NCBI RefSeq assembly: GCF_007992095.1
Contig: NZ_BJZP01000003.1
Location: 268,538-332,537 of the forward strand
Length of the DNA: 64,000 nucleotides
Reading direction: 5' to 3'
From: Paenirhizobium naphthalenivorans
GTDB taxonomy: Bacteria > Pseudomonadota > Alphaproteobacteria > Rhizobiales > Rhizobiaceae
Shown: piece by piece, positions 37,183-47,284 of the stretch
How the letters are laid out: each line of letters opens with the position of its first letter
Numbering within the stretch: the first letter of the stretch is position 1
Position numbers and translations under genes: made by a program
Notes under the pieces: generated by a model
The model's input: the letters and a program-made list of their open reading frames with translations, nothing else
Told to the model about the DNA's origin: nothing
The model's database searches: none

Positions 37183-38106
37183 TCAAACCGCATCCGGCTT
37201 GTGATGCTTGTACCAATGCTCGGCGATCTCGATGCGTTTCGGAATCCATACCTTCTCGTGGCTCGCCACATAATCGAGGAAACGCGCCAATGCGGCGGCC
37301 CGGCCCGGTCGTCCGACGAGGCGGCAGTGCAGACCGACCGACATCATCTTCGGGCTGCCGGCCTTGCCCTCCTCGTAGAGCACATCGAACGTGTCCTTGA
37401 GATAGGTGAAGAACTGGTCGCCGGAGTTGAAGCCTTGCGGCGTGGCAAAGCGCATGTCGTTGGCTTCAAGCGTGTACGGGATGATGAGGAACGGCTTGGC
37501 GTCCGGACCCTTGACCCAATAGGGCAGATCGTCGGCGTAACTGTCGGAGGAATAGAGGAAGCCGCCCTCCTCCATCACCAGCTTCAGCGTATTGCCGGAC
37601 GGCTTGCCCTGGTACATGCCGAGCGGATGCGAGCCGGTCAGCTCCTTGTGCAACCGCACGGCCTCAAGGATATGCTTACGCTCCTCCTCCTCGGAAAAAT
37701 CCTTGTACTCGAGCCAGCGATAGCCGTGGCTGGCGATCTCCCAGCCGGCCTCTTGCATCGCCGCGACCGCTTCCGGGTTTCGCGCCATGGCGAGCGTCAC
37801 ACCATAGACGGTGACCGGCATCTGGCGCGCGGTGAACATTCGCCACAGCCGCCAGAAGCCGGCGCGCGAGCCGTATTCGTAGATCGACTCGATATTGAGA
37901 TTGCGCTGAGCCGGCCACGGCTGCGCGCCGACGATCTCGGACAACAGGCATTCGGAGGCCGGGTCGCTGTCGAGGATCGAGCTCTCGCCGCCCTCTTCAT
38001 AATTGACGACGAACTGCACGGCGATACGGGAATCGCCTGGCCATTTCGGATCTGGAACATTGCGACCATAGCCGACGAGGTCGCGTGGATAGCTATTGTT
38101 GTGCAT
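37183..38106 (-). CDS. puuE: Allantoinase PuuE (polysaccharide-deacetylase type)
   Basis: PuuE opens the hydantoin ring of allantoin to allantoate. It is not an amidohydrolase-type allantoinase but a NodB-fold enzyme. The 307-residue product begins with YPRDLVGYGRNVPDPKWPG, has VNYEEGGESSILDSD, EIASHGYRWLEY with the His that replaces CE4 metal ligand, and GMYQGKPSGNT, all diagnostic of PuuE. ATG 38106 follows AGGGTGA. It is the first gene of the puuE-uraD-alc operon. Confidence 0.95.
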   Translation of the reverse strand: MHNNSYPRDLVGYGRNVPDPKWPGDSRIAVQFVVNYEEGGESSILDSDPASECLLSEIVGAQPWPAQRNLNIESIYEYGSRAGFWRLWRMFTARQMPVTVYGVTLAMARNPEAVAAMQEAGWEIASHGYRWLEYKDFSEEEERKHILEAVRLHKELTGSHPLGMYQGKPSGNTLKLVMEEGGFLYSSDSYADDLPYWVKGPDAKPFLIIPYTLEANDMRFATPQGFNSGDQFFTYLKDTFDVLYEEGKAGSPKMMSVGLHCRLVGRPGRAAALARFLDYVASHEKVWIPKRIEIAEHWYKHHKPDAV

Positions 38107-38217
38107 CAAATCACCCTGAAAACGGACGCCAGACGGTAAGCAGACCAGCGGCCGATGTCGAGATGCAAACACGCGTCTGCAACTTTACCTGTTGGCGGTG
38201 GCCACCTCAAAACGCCC

Positions 38218-38925
38218 TCAAGCGCTCCTCCGGGCGGCGACACGGCCCATAGGGTGCAGCGAATGGACCACGAATGGAGCGCCCGGCTCCTTCTCGACGA
38301 ACAGCGCGAGATTGGCGATCTCGATCGGCTCGCAGAGCAGAGGAGCGAAATACCCGCTGAGAGCCGTTTCCAGCCGGCCGAAATCCCGCGACAGAAGCGG
38401 CGCGGTCAGTGTCATGTGGAAACGAAACTCATCCATCACATAAGGATGACCCCAGCGATGCAGGTTGGAGAATTGCGCCGCCGACAACCCGTCCGGATTG
38501 CGCCGTTCAATTTCCGCCTCACTGAGCGGCGCACGATAGCCGTCGAAATGCTGCACGATCTTGGCCGCGACGAAATCGAGCCCGGCGCAAGGCGCCTCCG
38601 GCACGAGACCGAAGAAATTTCCGATTCGGCCGACAACCAGCCGTGGAAGCACCAGCGGCTCAAGCGTCCCGGCAAAGCGCATCAACTCCCGCAGCAGACC
38701 GGCCTCGGTGCAGTCCCCGTTGAGGTGAAACGGCGCCTTGAGCGTCGCATGGAAACCATAACGGCGCGGCAGTGCGGTGTGGAAAGCGATCTCCTGGACT
38801 CCGAGACCGCGCACGGCCGGATGCTCAACCGATTCGCCGGAAAACACGCTGCGCCCAAGCCAACTCGCCGCAGCAAGCGTCAGCGGATCGCTGAAGGACG
38901 GCGTAAAGTGAATAGCATAGCGCAT
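38218..38925 (-). CDS. DUF1045 2H-phosphoesterase-like protein
   Basis: The 235-residue protein has two HxT motifs, GFHATLKAPF (about residue 57) and RFHMTLTAPL (about residue 173), the signature of two-histidine phosphoesterases. The opening RYAIHFTPSFSDPL and PRRYGFHATLKAPFHL are typical of the DUF1045 family, whose members often lie in phosphonate (phn) clusters; none is here. ATG 38925 follows GAGGTG. It stands 111 bp downstream of puuE, and could be read separately. Confidence 0.83.
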   Translation of the reverse strand: MRYAIHFTPSFSDPLTLAAASWLGRSVFSGESVEHPAVRGLGVQEIAFHTALPRRYGFHATLKAPFHLNGDCTEAGLLRELMRFAGTLEPLVLPRLVVGRIGNFFGLVPEAPCAGLDFVAAKIVQHFDGYRAPLSEAEIERRNPDGLSAAQFSNLHRWGHPYVMDEFRFHMTLTAPLLSRDFGRLETALSGYFAPLLCEPIEIANLALFVEKEPGAPFVVHSLHPMGRVAARRSA

Positions 38926-39027
38926 GCGGCACCTCGCTTCGAGGGGCGTCCATTTTAGCAATGGACGTTATATCGCAGCAGTTAGGTGATTTGCGTGACA
39001 ATATGACGAAGGGAAACGGGGAAAATC

Positions 39028-40206
39028 TCACGCCTTGCGTGTAGCGACATCGATATGGCTCCGCAGGTGGAACCCCTCAGGCATTGCTATGGACCGCCCC
39101 TCCACGGCCGCGAGGGCCTCGTCGGCCAGACGGTGCGCCATGCCGAAACTGACCTTGAAGCCGCCGGTGAGCGCGATGACACGCGAATTGTCCGGATGCG
39201 GCCCGACCATCGGATCCCGGTCGATCGCCTTCGGCCGCAACCCCGCCCAGCGCTCAACAACTTCGGCCGAACGCAGAGCCGGCGCCAGCGCGCGAGCCCG
39301 TTCGACCAGATCCTCGACCTGCTGATCCGTCGAGAAAGGCTCCGCGAACTGACCCTCGCTGGTGCTGCCGATGGCGGTAAACCCGTCCTCATGTGGCACG
39401 ACATAGAGGCCGTCGAGATAGAGAAGCGGCAGGTCGGCGTCAATGTCGGCTTTCAGAAGGGCCGCCTGCCCCTTGACCGGCTGTCCGAGCGGACACGGCA
39501 AGGCGGGACCGAGCGCTTCGAGCAAGGGGAAGGACTTGTAGCCCGCCGCGACGATGCAATGGCCGAAGGCGATACTGCCACCATCTACCAGCCGCGCCGT
39601 CCGCCCCTCGATCGACTCGACGCCACGGCCTTCGACAATTCGCACATGGCGAGAGCGGCGCAGACGCGCGACCAGCATCCCGGTCAGGCCTCGTGGGGAA
39701 ATCCGTGCGGCAAATGTGTCGCGCACCAGTCCGGCGCCACAGGAACTGGCGACTGGCCAGGCGGGACCGAACGGTGAGGTATCGAGCGTTTCCCATAGAA
39801 AGGACCGCCCCCCGGCCCGCCAGTTGACCAGGGCCTCGCGCTCGTGCCGCTCGGCGATGGTCCGCAGATGCGGCTTGGGCAGAGGAATGAGCCGGCCGCA
39901 GCGACGATAACCGGCAGACAGCTCCGTCTCCGCCTCAAGTGCGCGCACCTCGTCTTCGAGCATCAAGAGAGAATCGAATTGATATTGTTTCTTGTCACTC
40001 CACTTGTCAGGCATGTGCGGCATCAGCGCGCCGAGCAGCCCCCCGCTTGCCCCCGACGCGAGCGCTCCCTCGTCGAGGATGAGTGTATCGATGCCAAGGC
40101 GGTCGGCCTTCAGCGCCGCCCACAGGCCCATGATGCCGCCGCCGGCGATCAATAGGGCAACGCGCGATTGACCGGCAAGCCCGCTCGCATTATCCGCTAT
40201 GGCCAT
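39028..40206 (-). CDS. FAD-dependent oxidoreductase, possible separate MnmC oxidase half
   Basis: The 392-residue DAO-family flavoprotein has the dinucleotide motif AGGGIMGLWAALKADRLG (about residues 20-37), ASGASGGLLGALMPHMPDKW, and a C-terminal GGFKVSFGMAHRLADEA. The GASG-x-x-GAL-P segment resembles MnmC's FAD half (QGASGNRQGALYP). The gene starts head-to-head with an MnmD methyltransferase gene; the start codons overlap at 40204-40207. GAGGTGGA upstream of ATG 40206 lies inside mnmD. An ordinary glycine/D-amino-acid oxidase-like function is the alternative. Confidence 0.75.
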   Translation of the reverse strand: MAIADNASGLAGQSRVALLIAGGGIMGLWAALKADRLGIDTLILDEGALASGASGGLLGALMPHMPDKWSDKKQYQFDSLLMLEDEVRALEAETELSAGYRRCGRLIPLPKPHLRTIAERHEREALVNWRAGGRSFLWETLDTSPFGPAWPVASSCGAGLVRDTFAARISPRGLTGMLVARLRRSRHVRIVEGRGVESIEGRTARLVDGGSIAFGHCIVAAGYKSFPLLEALGPALPCPLGQPVKGQAALLKADIDADLPLLYLDGLYVVPHEDGFTAIGSTSEGQFAEPFSTDQQVEDLVERARALAPALRSAEVVERWAGLRPKAIDRDPMVGPHPDNSRVIALTGGFKVSFGMAHRLADEALAAVEGRSIAMPEGFHLRSHIDVATRKA

Positions 40207-40951
40207 GGCCCATTCCACCTCAACATCCCCGACCTCGGCCGGCGCCCAGGAACTCACCTGGCGCGACGGCGATATGCCTTATTCGACCGCCTTTGACGAT
40301 CATTTTTATTGTCAGACCGACGGCCGGCTCGAATGCGACCACGTTTTTCTCGCCGGCAACGGACTACCGGAGCGCTGGCTGCGCCCCGGCATCTTCCGCA
40401 TCGGCGAACTGGGCTTCGGCACCGGCCTCAACGCCTGCGAGACCTGGCGACAATGGAAGGCCACGCGAACCGCGGGCGCAAACCTGCATTTCGTCTCCTT
40501 CGAGCTCTTTCCCATGCAAGCGGAGGAACTTTCACGGGCGCTGTCACGCTGGCCGCAGATCGATGCCGAGCGGAAGACACTCGTCGCGCGCTGGCCTGAG
40601 CATCCCGAAGGAACGGTCGATATAGAACTCGACCAACAGACGCGGCTGACCGTCCTGTGCGGCGACGCGCTCGCAAGCCTTTGCGCCAGCCCGCTTATCT
40701 TCGACGCCTGGTATCTCGACGGCTTCGCGCCCGCCCGCAATGCGGCCATGTGGTCGGCGGAATTGATGCAGCAGGTGTTCGACCACACAGCACCGGGTGG
40801 CAGTTTCGCCACCTATGCAGCAGCCGGTTTCGTCCGTCGCAACCTGACTGCGGCTGGCTACACCGTGGAGAGGCGCAAGGGTTTCGCGGGAAAACGGGAA
40901 ATGCTCTGCGGCATCAAGCCCGCGTCAGATATCGCAGCCGAAGAACACTGA
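40199..40951 (+). CDS. mnmD: MnmD-like tRNA wobble-uridine methyltransferase
   Basis: The 250-residue protein matches the MnmC N-terminal (MnmC2/MnmD) domain. The opening LTWRDGDMPYSTAFDDHFY, the SAM-binding GELGFGTGLNACETW, the FELFPM strand end, and DAWYLDGFAPARNAAMW are family hallmarks. It would methylate nm5(s2)U34 to mnm5(s2)U34. ATG 40199 or 40205 must be used, because conserved sequence starts soon after; neither has a good ribosome site. Its 3' end overlaps the convergent histidine-kinase gene by 27 bp. Confidence 0.86.
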   Translation: MAMAHSTSTSPTSAGAQELTWRDGDMPYSTAFDDHFYCQTDGRLECDHVFLAGNGLPERWLRPGIFRIGELGFGTGLNACETWRQWKATRTAGANLHFVSFELFPMQAEELSRALSRWPQIDAERKTLVARWPEHPEGTVDIELDQQTRLTVLCGDALASLCASPLIFDAWYLDGFAPARNAAMWSAELMQQVFDHTAPGGSFATYAAAGFVRRNLTAAGYTVERRKGFAGKREMLCGIKPASDIAAEEH

Positions 40952-43900
40952 ACCGTCGCGCAGGGAACGGCCCAGCCAGCGCTCGATCTTTTCCTCAAGC
41001 TGCTCGGGGCTGACCGGCTTCGACAGATAATCATCCATGCCGGCGGCCAGGCAGGCCTCCCGGTCGCTGTCGAGCGCGTGGGCGGTCACCCCGATGATCG
41101 GTACATGCCGCCCCTCGCCCTCAGCCTTCTCCGCCTCGCGAATGGTGCGCGCCGCCTGGTGGCCGTTGAGAATGGGCATCGAGATGTCCATGATGATAAG
41201 TCTGGGCTGGAGCGCACGCCAGGCCTCCACCGCCTCCCGGCCGTTCTCAACGATGTGCTGGGTCAGGTTGGTCGATTGCAGAATCTGGCGGAAGACGATC
41301 TGATTGACTTCATTGTCCTCAGCGATCAGCACGTCACAACCACTCGAGGCAGATGTGGGGCGCACCGGCGGTGCAGCCAACGCGCTGCCTGACGTTGCCG
41401 GAACAGCACGAGTGGAGGGTTGTTCCGGGTGGCTGTTCGCCGAGACGACACGCAAGGGCTTGCCAATCGCACCACGCGGCCACCCCAGCCGCACGGCCCG
41501 CACCACCTCGACAATGGTGCTGCGCAAAAGATTGGCGCGCGCCGGCTTCATCAGATGCGCCTGGACGTTCAGCTTCTCGAAGATCCGTTCGTCGCCAACC
41601 ATGTCCATCGACGTGAGGAAAATCATGGCGATCGCCTCGAACCGATGATCGGCACGAATCATCCGTGCCACGTCGATCCCGTTCATCACCGGCATCTGGT
41701 AGTCGATGATCAGCGCATCGATGGAGACCCCGAGGCGATGGGCCTCGTCAAGTACGGCCATGGCCTCGTGACCGCTGTCGACGGCGACGCCGTCGAAACC
41801 CCAGAGCGCCAGTTGTTCGGTCAGTATCCGGCGATTGATGTCGTTGTCATCGATCACCAGAATGCGCGCGCCTTCGACATTCACCGGCAATGGTTGCGGC
41901 TTCTGTCGCTCGTTAGCCACGGCAAAAGGCATCCGCACGGTAAAGACCGACCCTTCGCCGACCCGACTGTCGACGTCTATGTGACCACCGAACAAGTTTA
42001 CCAGGCCGGCGGTAATGGCAAGACCGAGTCCGGTGCCTTCATGCCGCCGCGTCGAGGACGTGTCGACCTGGGAGAATTTGTCGAAGATCGAGATGCGTTT
42101 GTCATCGGGAATGCCGATGCCGGTATCCTCGACCCGCATCGTCAGCATTACCTGTGGCCCGTCCAAGGGCGTGCCTGACAATTCGACCAGAACGTGCCCC
42201 TTCTCGGTGAACTTGATGGCATTGCCGAGCAGATTGGTAACGATCTGGCGGAAACGGCCGGGATCACCCGACACCATGTGCCGCACGGAGGCATCGGCGC
42301 GGACGATCAGCTCGATGTCTTTGTCAGCCGCCGAGGTCGACAGCAGCGTCGCCACGTCCTCGATCGCCTCCACTGGATCGAACGACACGTTACGAAGCTT
42401 GAGCTGTCCTGCATCGATCTTCGAGAAGTCGAGGATGTCGTTGATGATGGTCAAGAGCGCGTTGCCGGACTTGACGATGATGTCGACGAAGGTCTTCTGG
42501 CGCGTATCGAGCGCGGATTTCGCCAGCAATTCGGCCATGCCCAGCACACCGTTCATCGGGGTGCGGATCTCGTGGCTCATGTTGGCGAGGAATTCTGACT
42601 TGGCCTGGTCAGCCGCTTCGCTCCTGGCCAGAAGAACGGTCAGTTCCTCCTGGCGGCGCTTGAGATCGGTAACATCAGTGCACACGACCATCCAGTGTCC
42701 GTGGCCACTGGCGGTCGCTTCCATCTGGACCCAGGTCTGCTCGTTGCAGAGGAAGGTTGCCGAGAAACCGGTCATGGAATGGACCTTTTCCTGCCAATCC
42801 TCAAGCACCGTCATCGGGTCGGCGCCGAAATCGCCGCGTTTGGCGCAATAGGCGAAGCAGGCATGCCAGCTCTGTCCGGGCGCGAGCATTGCCTGTGGCA
42901 CCGCGAGCATGCGGGCGAGCGACTCGTTGCTCTGGACGATGACGCCATCCTCGATCACCACGAGGCCCTGCGACATCACGCGGGTCGCGTCCTGCATGAA
43001 CTGGCCGATGCGTTCAAGCTGCTCGCGCGCCTCGCTGATTTCCCGCTCCTGACGGCGCAGCTCGGTGAAGTCGGAATAGGTGATGAGGAATTTGTGATCG
43101 ACGAGCGACGTCGTGGTGATCAGCACCTGCTTTCCGTCAGGGTAGACGAGCTCACGCTGCATCGTGCCTTCGAGCGCGCGCAGTTCGGTGATCCGTTCGT
43201 CAAGCCCGACGTCAAAATCTTTGCCACCTTCCCACACCCAACCACGGTCGTGATTCGTCCTGGCGTAATCCCCGAAAGTGGCCCCCTCGAGCGACCGTTC
43301 CACCGGCCACTCCCAGATCTCGCGGGTCTTGGGATTGGCGAATTCGATGACCAGATCCTCATTGAGGATGATGACGCCGACGGGCATGACGCGCAGGATG
43401 TTCTCAAGATCGGCATAGAGCTTCTGGGCTTGCGTCTGCGCCTCCATCAGCTCGCGTTCACGCGCCTTGAGAACAGACACGTCGGTGATCGATCCGACGA
43501 GATAGCGCTGTTGGCCCGGGGTAACGATACGGTTGAGCCGGGTGATCACGGAGTGGACCCGCCCTTTCGCCATCGGCAGTTCCTGGGACCGTTCGAGGGG
43601 TTCACCGGTCTCGAGAATATGCAGGTTGTCCTGCCGCAGCTGGTCGCCCATGTCCGGGAACATCTCGTCCTCCCGGAGCCCGTAAAATTGCTCGCAATTC
43701 TCGCCCTGCAAGTCCTCATAAGCGGCATTGGCGAAGATCAACCGACGCTCGCCGTCACGAATAAAGACCGGAACCGGCAGCTGCTCAATCGCCGTGCGAT
43801 AGAGCACACTCTCCTGTTCCCGCTGGTGCAGGTCGGTGATGTCGGAATAGGTGATAAGAATCTTGCCGCTATCAAGCCGTTTGCTGCGGATGGCCAGGAG

Positions 43901-45184
43901 TCGCCCCGACCGGCTCTCGGCGCGAGAGGTCATTGTGTAATCGGGATTGTTGAACTGTGAGAGGCGCTGACTGAGAATCGTCTCGACGTCCTGCTCGTCA
44001 ACACCCGAGCCGCCATGCCGACGGCTATAGGTCAGGAAATCGCGATAGTGCCATCCGGTCAGGTCTACCCGCTCGTTAGCCTCCAGCATGTCGTAGAATT
44101 CATCGTTGGCGTATTCGATCAGCAGATCCGCGCCAAGGATCAGCATGCCCACCGGCATCGACTTGAGCAGGCTCTCGACATGCCGATGCAGGCCTTCCGC
44201 CTCACCCTGTGCCTCGACCAACTGCGCTTCGCGGATCTTCAGCAGAGAAACATCGCTGATCGAACCCACCATGTAGTGATCACCGCTCGCCGTCTCTATC
44301 CGGCTGGTGCGCGAAATCACCGGCACCACAGTCCCGTCCGGCCGGAGGAAGAAATCCTCCTGCTCAGTCGCCACGCCCTCCTCCAGGGTACGACTGTTCT
44401 CGGCATAATATTCGTCGCCGCGATCGGGGAAGCACTCGCGCTCGGTCCGGCCGATCAGCCGCTCCTTGGCAAGGCCGACCATTTCGGCGAAGGCGCTGTT
44501 GACGAAAACCATCCGATGGTCAGCGTCGCGCACATAGGTCGCGACAGGCAGGTCCTCCAACGTGGCCTGGAAGAGCTCGTCGGTGCAGCATAGCGCCATG
44601 GGTTCAGGCACGATCACCGGCTGTTCGCATCGCGAGGGGTCTGCTTCGACCACCTCCGGCCGACTCGTTGCAGGTGGCGCCTCCTCGAACATGCCAAACA
44701 CATAAATGGCGTCATCGTCGCCGAAGAATCGCTCGAGTCTGAGAGGATAACGCTCATGGCCACAGGGGCCGAAAATAGATGTCGTCTGCTCATCGCCGAA
44801 AACGACCACTTGTCGCTCGCGGTCATCGCGCGCGCAGTCCTCAAGCGGACCGAACAACTCGCGATCGGTTTTTCCAGCAAAAGCGTCGGGGCGCTCACGA
44901 AAGAAGGCGGCATAGGCGTCATTGACCGCCATATAACGCAGCTCGCTGTCCTTGATGAAGGCGGGCACCTCCAATTCAGCGATCTTTTCGCAAACAATAT
45001 TGAGCAAATCGCCACCCGTATTCAAGAACCGAACTTCCGCTCCGAAAATGCTCTCGAATGGTAAATTCGAAGTAACTGGAGCCTGAGCATCCGCCGCGTG
45101 CCACGCCGATACTCTCCACGCATGATTGTGCACCGCTTGCCTTGCCCGAAGCCTTTCATGCTTGCCGCACGGTCTTCGGGTCAC
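40925..45184 (-). CDS. Multi-PAS hybrid sensor histidine kinase
   Basis: The protein has up to 1419 residues with no clear membrane helix, so it is likely a soluble sensor. Six PAS-type modules fill residues about 65-860, three of them sharing the SITDVS/SISDVS ending. HisKA has SHEIRTPMN with His871, followed by the ATPase domain ([24 protein letters not shown]). Two receiver domains follow with phospho-acceptors Asp1161 and Asp1333. The 5' end is uncertain: GTG 45184 is the frame limit and TTG 45025, just before the first PAS, is plausible. Signal and output are unknown; no Hpt domain is present. Confidence 0.88.
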   Translation of the reverse strand: MTRRPCGKHERLRARQAVHNHAWRVSAWHAADAQAPVTSNLPFESIFGAEVRFLNTGGDLLNIVCEKIAELEVPAFIKDSELRYMAVNDAYAAFFRERPDAFAGKTDRELFGPLEDCARDDRERQVVVFGDEQTTSIFGPCGHERYPLRLERFFGDDDAIYVFGMFEEAPPATSRPEVVEADPSRCEQPVIVPEPMALCCTDELFQATLEDLPVATYVRDADHRMVFVNSAFAEMVGLAKERLIGRTERECFPDRGDEYYAENSRTLEEGVATEQEDFFLRPDGTVVPVISRTSRIETASGDHYMVGSISDVSLLKIREAQLVEAQGEAEGLHRHVESLLKSMPVGMLILGADLLIEYANDEFYDMLEANERVDLTGWHYRDFLTYSRRHGGSGVDEQDVETILSQRLSQFNNPDYTMTSRAESRSGRLLAIRSKRLDSGKILITYSDITDLHQREQESVLYRTAIEQLPVPVFIRDGERRLIFANAAYEDLQGENCEQFYGLREDEMFPDMGDQLRQDNLHILETGEPLERSQELPMAKGRVHSVITRLNRIVTPGQQRYLVGSITDVSVLKARERELMEAQTQAQKLYADLENILRVMPVGVIILNEDLVIEFANPKTREIWEWPVERSLEGATFGDYARTNHDRGWVWEGGKDFDVGLDERITELRALEGTMQRELVYPDGKQVLITTTSLVDHKFLITYSDFTELRRQEREISEAREQLERIGQFMQDATRVMSQGLVVIEDGVIVQSNESLARMLAVPQAMLAPGQSWHACFAYCAKRGDFGADPMTVLEDWQEKVHSMTGFSATFLCNEQTWVQMEATASGHGHWMVVCTDVTDLKRRQEELTVLLARSEAADQAKSEFLANMSHEIRTPMNGVLGMAELLAKSALDTRQKTFVDIIVKSGNALLTIINDILDFSKIDAGQLKLRNVSFDPVEAIEDVATLLSTSAADKDIELIVRADASVRHMVSGDPGRFRQIVTNLLGNAIKFTEKGHVLVELSGTPLDGPQVMLTMRVEDTGIGIPDDKRISIFDKFSQVDTSSTRRHEGTGLGLAITAGLVNLFGGHIDVDSRVGEGSVFTVRMPFAVANERQKPQPLPVNVEGARILVIDDNDINRRILTEQLALWGFDGVAVDSGHEAMAVLDEAHRLGVSIDALIIDYQMPVMNGIDVARMIRADHRFEAIAMIFLTSMDMVGDERIFEKLNVQAHLMKPARANLLRSTIVEVVRAVRLGWPRGAIGKPLRVVSANSHPEQPSTRAVPATSGSALAAPPVRPTSASSGCDVLIAEDNEVNQIVFRQILQSTNLTQHIVENGREAVEAWRALQPRLIIMDISMPILNGHQAARTIREAEKAEGEGRHVPIIGVTAHALDSDREACLAAGMDDYLSKPVSPEQLEEKIERWLGRSLRDGSVFFGCDI

Positions 45185-45268
45185 GCAAAGACCCCGGACG
45201 CGATCTGCCGCCCGGAGCCTTTTTCTCTCGACAGTTTTCGCGCTGAGGCGAGCCTCTAGACCACGTAT

Positions 45269-45841
45269 TCACTGGCCGCGTTTGCGGCCGTTCAGCATTG
45301 CCCGCACGAGGTTTTCGCGGTGTTCCAGGCTCGCGAGCGCGACACCGGCGACATGCAGCGCGATGAGACCGAGCGTGACGTTCACAAGTGTCTTATGCGC
45401 ATCTTCGACCCATTCGACACCCCAAAAGGCGTCGGTCGTCATCATGTAGCCGGTGGTCGCAATGCTGGCTATTGAGACCAGCAGCGCGATCACCATCGCG
45501 CCGCCCGCCGGATTATGGCCGAGATAGCGCTGGGCCCGCATTCGTGCAGTATCCGCGAGGAACTTCAAAACAGTTCCCGGATGGTAGATGAAATTCCTGA
45601 AGCGCGCATGTTCCGTACCGAACAGGCCCCAGATCACGCGGACGGTCAGCAGCCCGGCGATCAGATAACCCGAAACGATGTGAGCCGATTTCCATTCATC
45701 GCCAGTCAGGTATGAAAAGACGAAGAGCCCGACCAGCGACCAGTGAAAGATCCGCACGAGCGGATCCCACACCTTGACCCACTCCGTCCGCGTCGAGCGA
45801 ACGGAGTGGGCGCCATGCAATTCCTGCGTGGCTTCAGACAT
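45269..45841 (-). CDS. Cytochrome b561-type membrane protein
   Basis: The 190-residue protein has four helices typical of the cytochrome b/b6 family: WDPLVRIFHWSLVGLFVFSYL with a haem His, HIVSGYLIAGLLTVRVIWGLF with a second His, a central LLVSIASIATTGYMM helix, and KTLVNVTLGLIALHVAGVAL with the third and fourth haem-His region. It probably exchanges electrons between quinol and a periplasmic partner. ATG 45841 overlaps the stop of the PepSY gene upstream (TGATG), so the two are coupled. Confidence 0.87.
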   Translation of the reverse strand: MSEATQELHGAHSVRSTRTEWVKVWDPLVRIFHWSLVGLFVFSYLTGDEWKSAHIVSGYLIAGLLTVRVIWGLFGTEHARFRNFIYHPGTVLKFLADTARMRAQRYLGHNPAGGAMVIALLVSIASIATTGYMMTTDAFWGVEWVEDAHKTLVNVTLGLIALHVAGVALASLEHRENLVRAMLNGRKRGQ

Positions 45842-46116
45842 CAATTATTCCCTTCAGAACCAACCTGCTCACCGGTTTCGGGGTTGAAGAGGACCTCAAC
45901 CTTCTTGCCGGCCTTGAGGCCATAAACCTCATAGCAGCCATCCTCGACCTTCACCCGCCGCACTTCGAAGCCCATGCCGGCAGCCTTGGCCTTCAGCGCA
46001 TCCTCGGTCATCCACTTGTCCTTCGGTACGTTGCCGCAGGCATTTTTGCTTTCTGCATAGGCGGTCGAACCGAGTGCTGCGGTAGCGAGAAGCGCGGTGA
46101 GAATGATCTTCTTCAT
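45841..46116 (-). CDS. Exported PepSY-domain protein, 91 aa
   Basis: The 91-residue protein has a signal peptide (residues 1-21, cleavage after AYA) and a PepSY domain with EVRRVKVEDGCYEVYGLKAGKKVEVLFNPETGEQV, the full fold of this ~60-residue unit. Two Cys (residues about 27 and 61) could form a disulfide. AAGGA lies ahead of ATG. It is divergent from a second PepSY gene and next to a cytochrome b, an arrangement common in rhizobia. Confidence 0.88.
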   Translation of the reverse strand: MKKIILTALLATAALGSTAYAESKNACGNVPKDKWMTEDALKAKAAGMGFEVRRVKVEDGCYEVYGLKAGKKVEVLFNPETGEQVGSEGNN

Positions 46117-46199
46117 AGAGCAAGTCCTTCGTCATTGCGGCCGGGCACCATGCCATCGACCGTTGACGCTGAACCTAGAACAGGCATGCTGAGCGATAA

Positions 46200-46216
46200 C
46201 TGACAGCAAATGTCAG
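46200..46216. promoter_or_regulatory. Inverted repeat, candidate response-regulator operator
   Basis: The 17-bp CTGACA-N5-TGTCAG is a perfect 6-bp inverted repeat in the 131-bp gap between the divergent PepSY genes, and 32 bp before the plus-strand start. A further half-like ATCAG follows within ten bases. Placement suggests binding of the adjacent OmpR-type regulator and control of both directions, which is inference. Confidence 0.5.
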
Positions 46217-46247
46217 CGAAAAATCAGCTTTTTCGTGCTATGGCGCT

Positions 46248-46619
46248 ATGATGAAAGCACTGTCCAGGCACACATCTCGCCGCGTGATGACAGCAGGATG
46301 CGCGCTGCTCCTGATGCTGGGCCAATGCTGGCCGTCATTCGCGGACGAAGCCGACGGCGATCGCGATCACCATTACACGGAAGCCGACGACGACCATGAG
46401 GCGGTCCGCAAGGCCGTCAATAGCGGGCAAGCCCGGTCTCTGGCCGAACTCAAGCGGATCGTCAGCCGACGGGTCCCCGGTGAAATCGTCTCTATCGAGC
46501 TCAACCGCGAAAACCAAACCCTTGTCTACGAATTCCGCATCCTGACCGCCAACGGCCACCTCGTCGAAGCCGAGGTCGATGCGGCAAGCGGCAGGATCCG
46601 TGAAATAGAGAATGAATGA
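46248..46619 (+). CDS. Exported PepSY-domain protein, 123 aa
   Basis: The protein has a Sec signal peptide (to about residue 32, FADEA) and an acidic, His-containing linker (GDRDHHYTEADDDHE) that may bind metal. The PepSY unit follows from about residue 50 with RSLAELKRIVSRRVPGEIVSIEL and ends with EAEVDAASGRIREIENE. The stop overlaps the response regulator start (ATGA), so it is the first gene of a three-gene two-component operon and may tune or sense for the kinase. Confidence 0.86.
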   Translation: MMKALSRHTSRRVMTAGCALLLMLGQCWPSFADEADGDRDHHYTEADDDHEAVRKAVNSGQARSLAELKRIVSRRVPGEIVSIELNRENQTLVYEFRILTANGHLVEAEVDAASGRIREIENE

Positions 46620-47284
46620 TGCGCTTGCTCCTGATCGAAGACGACCCGCTGATCGCCCGCGACGTCACGCACCACCTTGAGCGGGCGGGTTTTGTCGTCA
46701 TGCATGAAAGCGATGGCGAAGCCGGATGGTACACCGGCGACGCCGAGGAATTCTCAGCAGTCGTACTCGACCTCGGTCTGCCAGGCATGGATGGACTGAC
46801 CATCCTGAAACGCTGGCGCGCCGCCGGGCGGCAGGTGCCTGTGCTGATACTGACTGCGCGCGGCAACTGGCAGGAACGCGTCGAGGGTATTGATGCGGGC
46901 GCCGACGACTACCTGACCAAGCCGTTCCAGATGGCGGAACTGCTGGCGCGGCTGCGCGCCATCATCAGACGCAGCGTCGGACAGGCCAATCCAGTGCTTC
47001 AGGTCGGCGACATTGCCATCGACACGCGCACAAGTACCGTCAGCCGCGCCGGCGTGCCTGTTGACCTGACGCCGCTCGAATTCCGCTGCCTCGCCCACCT
47101 CGCACACAATCGCGACCGCAACGTCTCGCAACTGGAACTGACCGAGCAGCTCTATGCCCAAGACTTCGAGCGCGACAGCAATTCCGTCGAGGTCCTGATC
47201 GGCCGCCTGCGCAAGAAACTCGGCAAAGACACCATCTCGACGCGGCGTGGCTACGGCTATCGCATCGGCGGGGGCGACGAATGA
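46616..47284 (+). CDS. OmpR/PhoP-family response regulator
   Basis: The 222-residue protein has a receiver domain (residues 1-118) with the acidic pair LIEDDP, phospho-acceptor Asp52 in VLDLGLPGMDG, and Lys in DYLTKPF. A winged-helix DNA-binding domain follows from about 128 with LTPLEFRCLAHL and TRRGYGYRIGG. Start may be the first or second of two adjacent ATGs. It overlaps both the PepSY gene and the kinase gene by four bases, so the unit is translationally coupled. Confidence 0.95.
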   Translation: MMRLLLIEDDPLIARDVTHHLERAGFVVMHESDGEAGWYTGDAEEFSAVVLDLGLPGMDGLTILKRWRAAGRQVPVLILTARGNWQERVEGIDAGADDYLTKPFQMAELLARLRAIIRRSVGQANPVLQVGDIAIDTRTSTVSRAGVPVDLTPLEFRCLAHLAHNRDRNVSQLELTEQLYAQDFERDSNSVEVLIGRLRKKLGKDTISTRRGYGYRIGGGDE

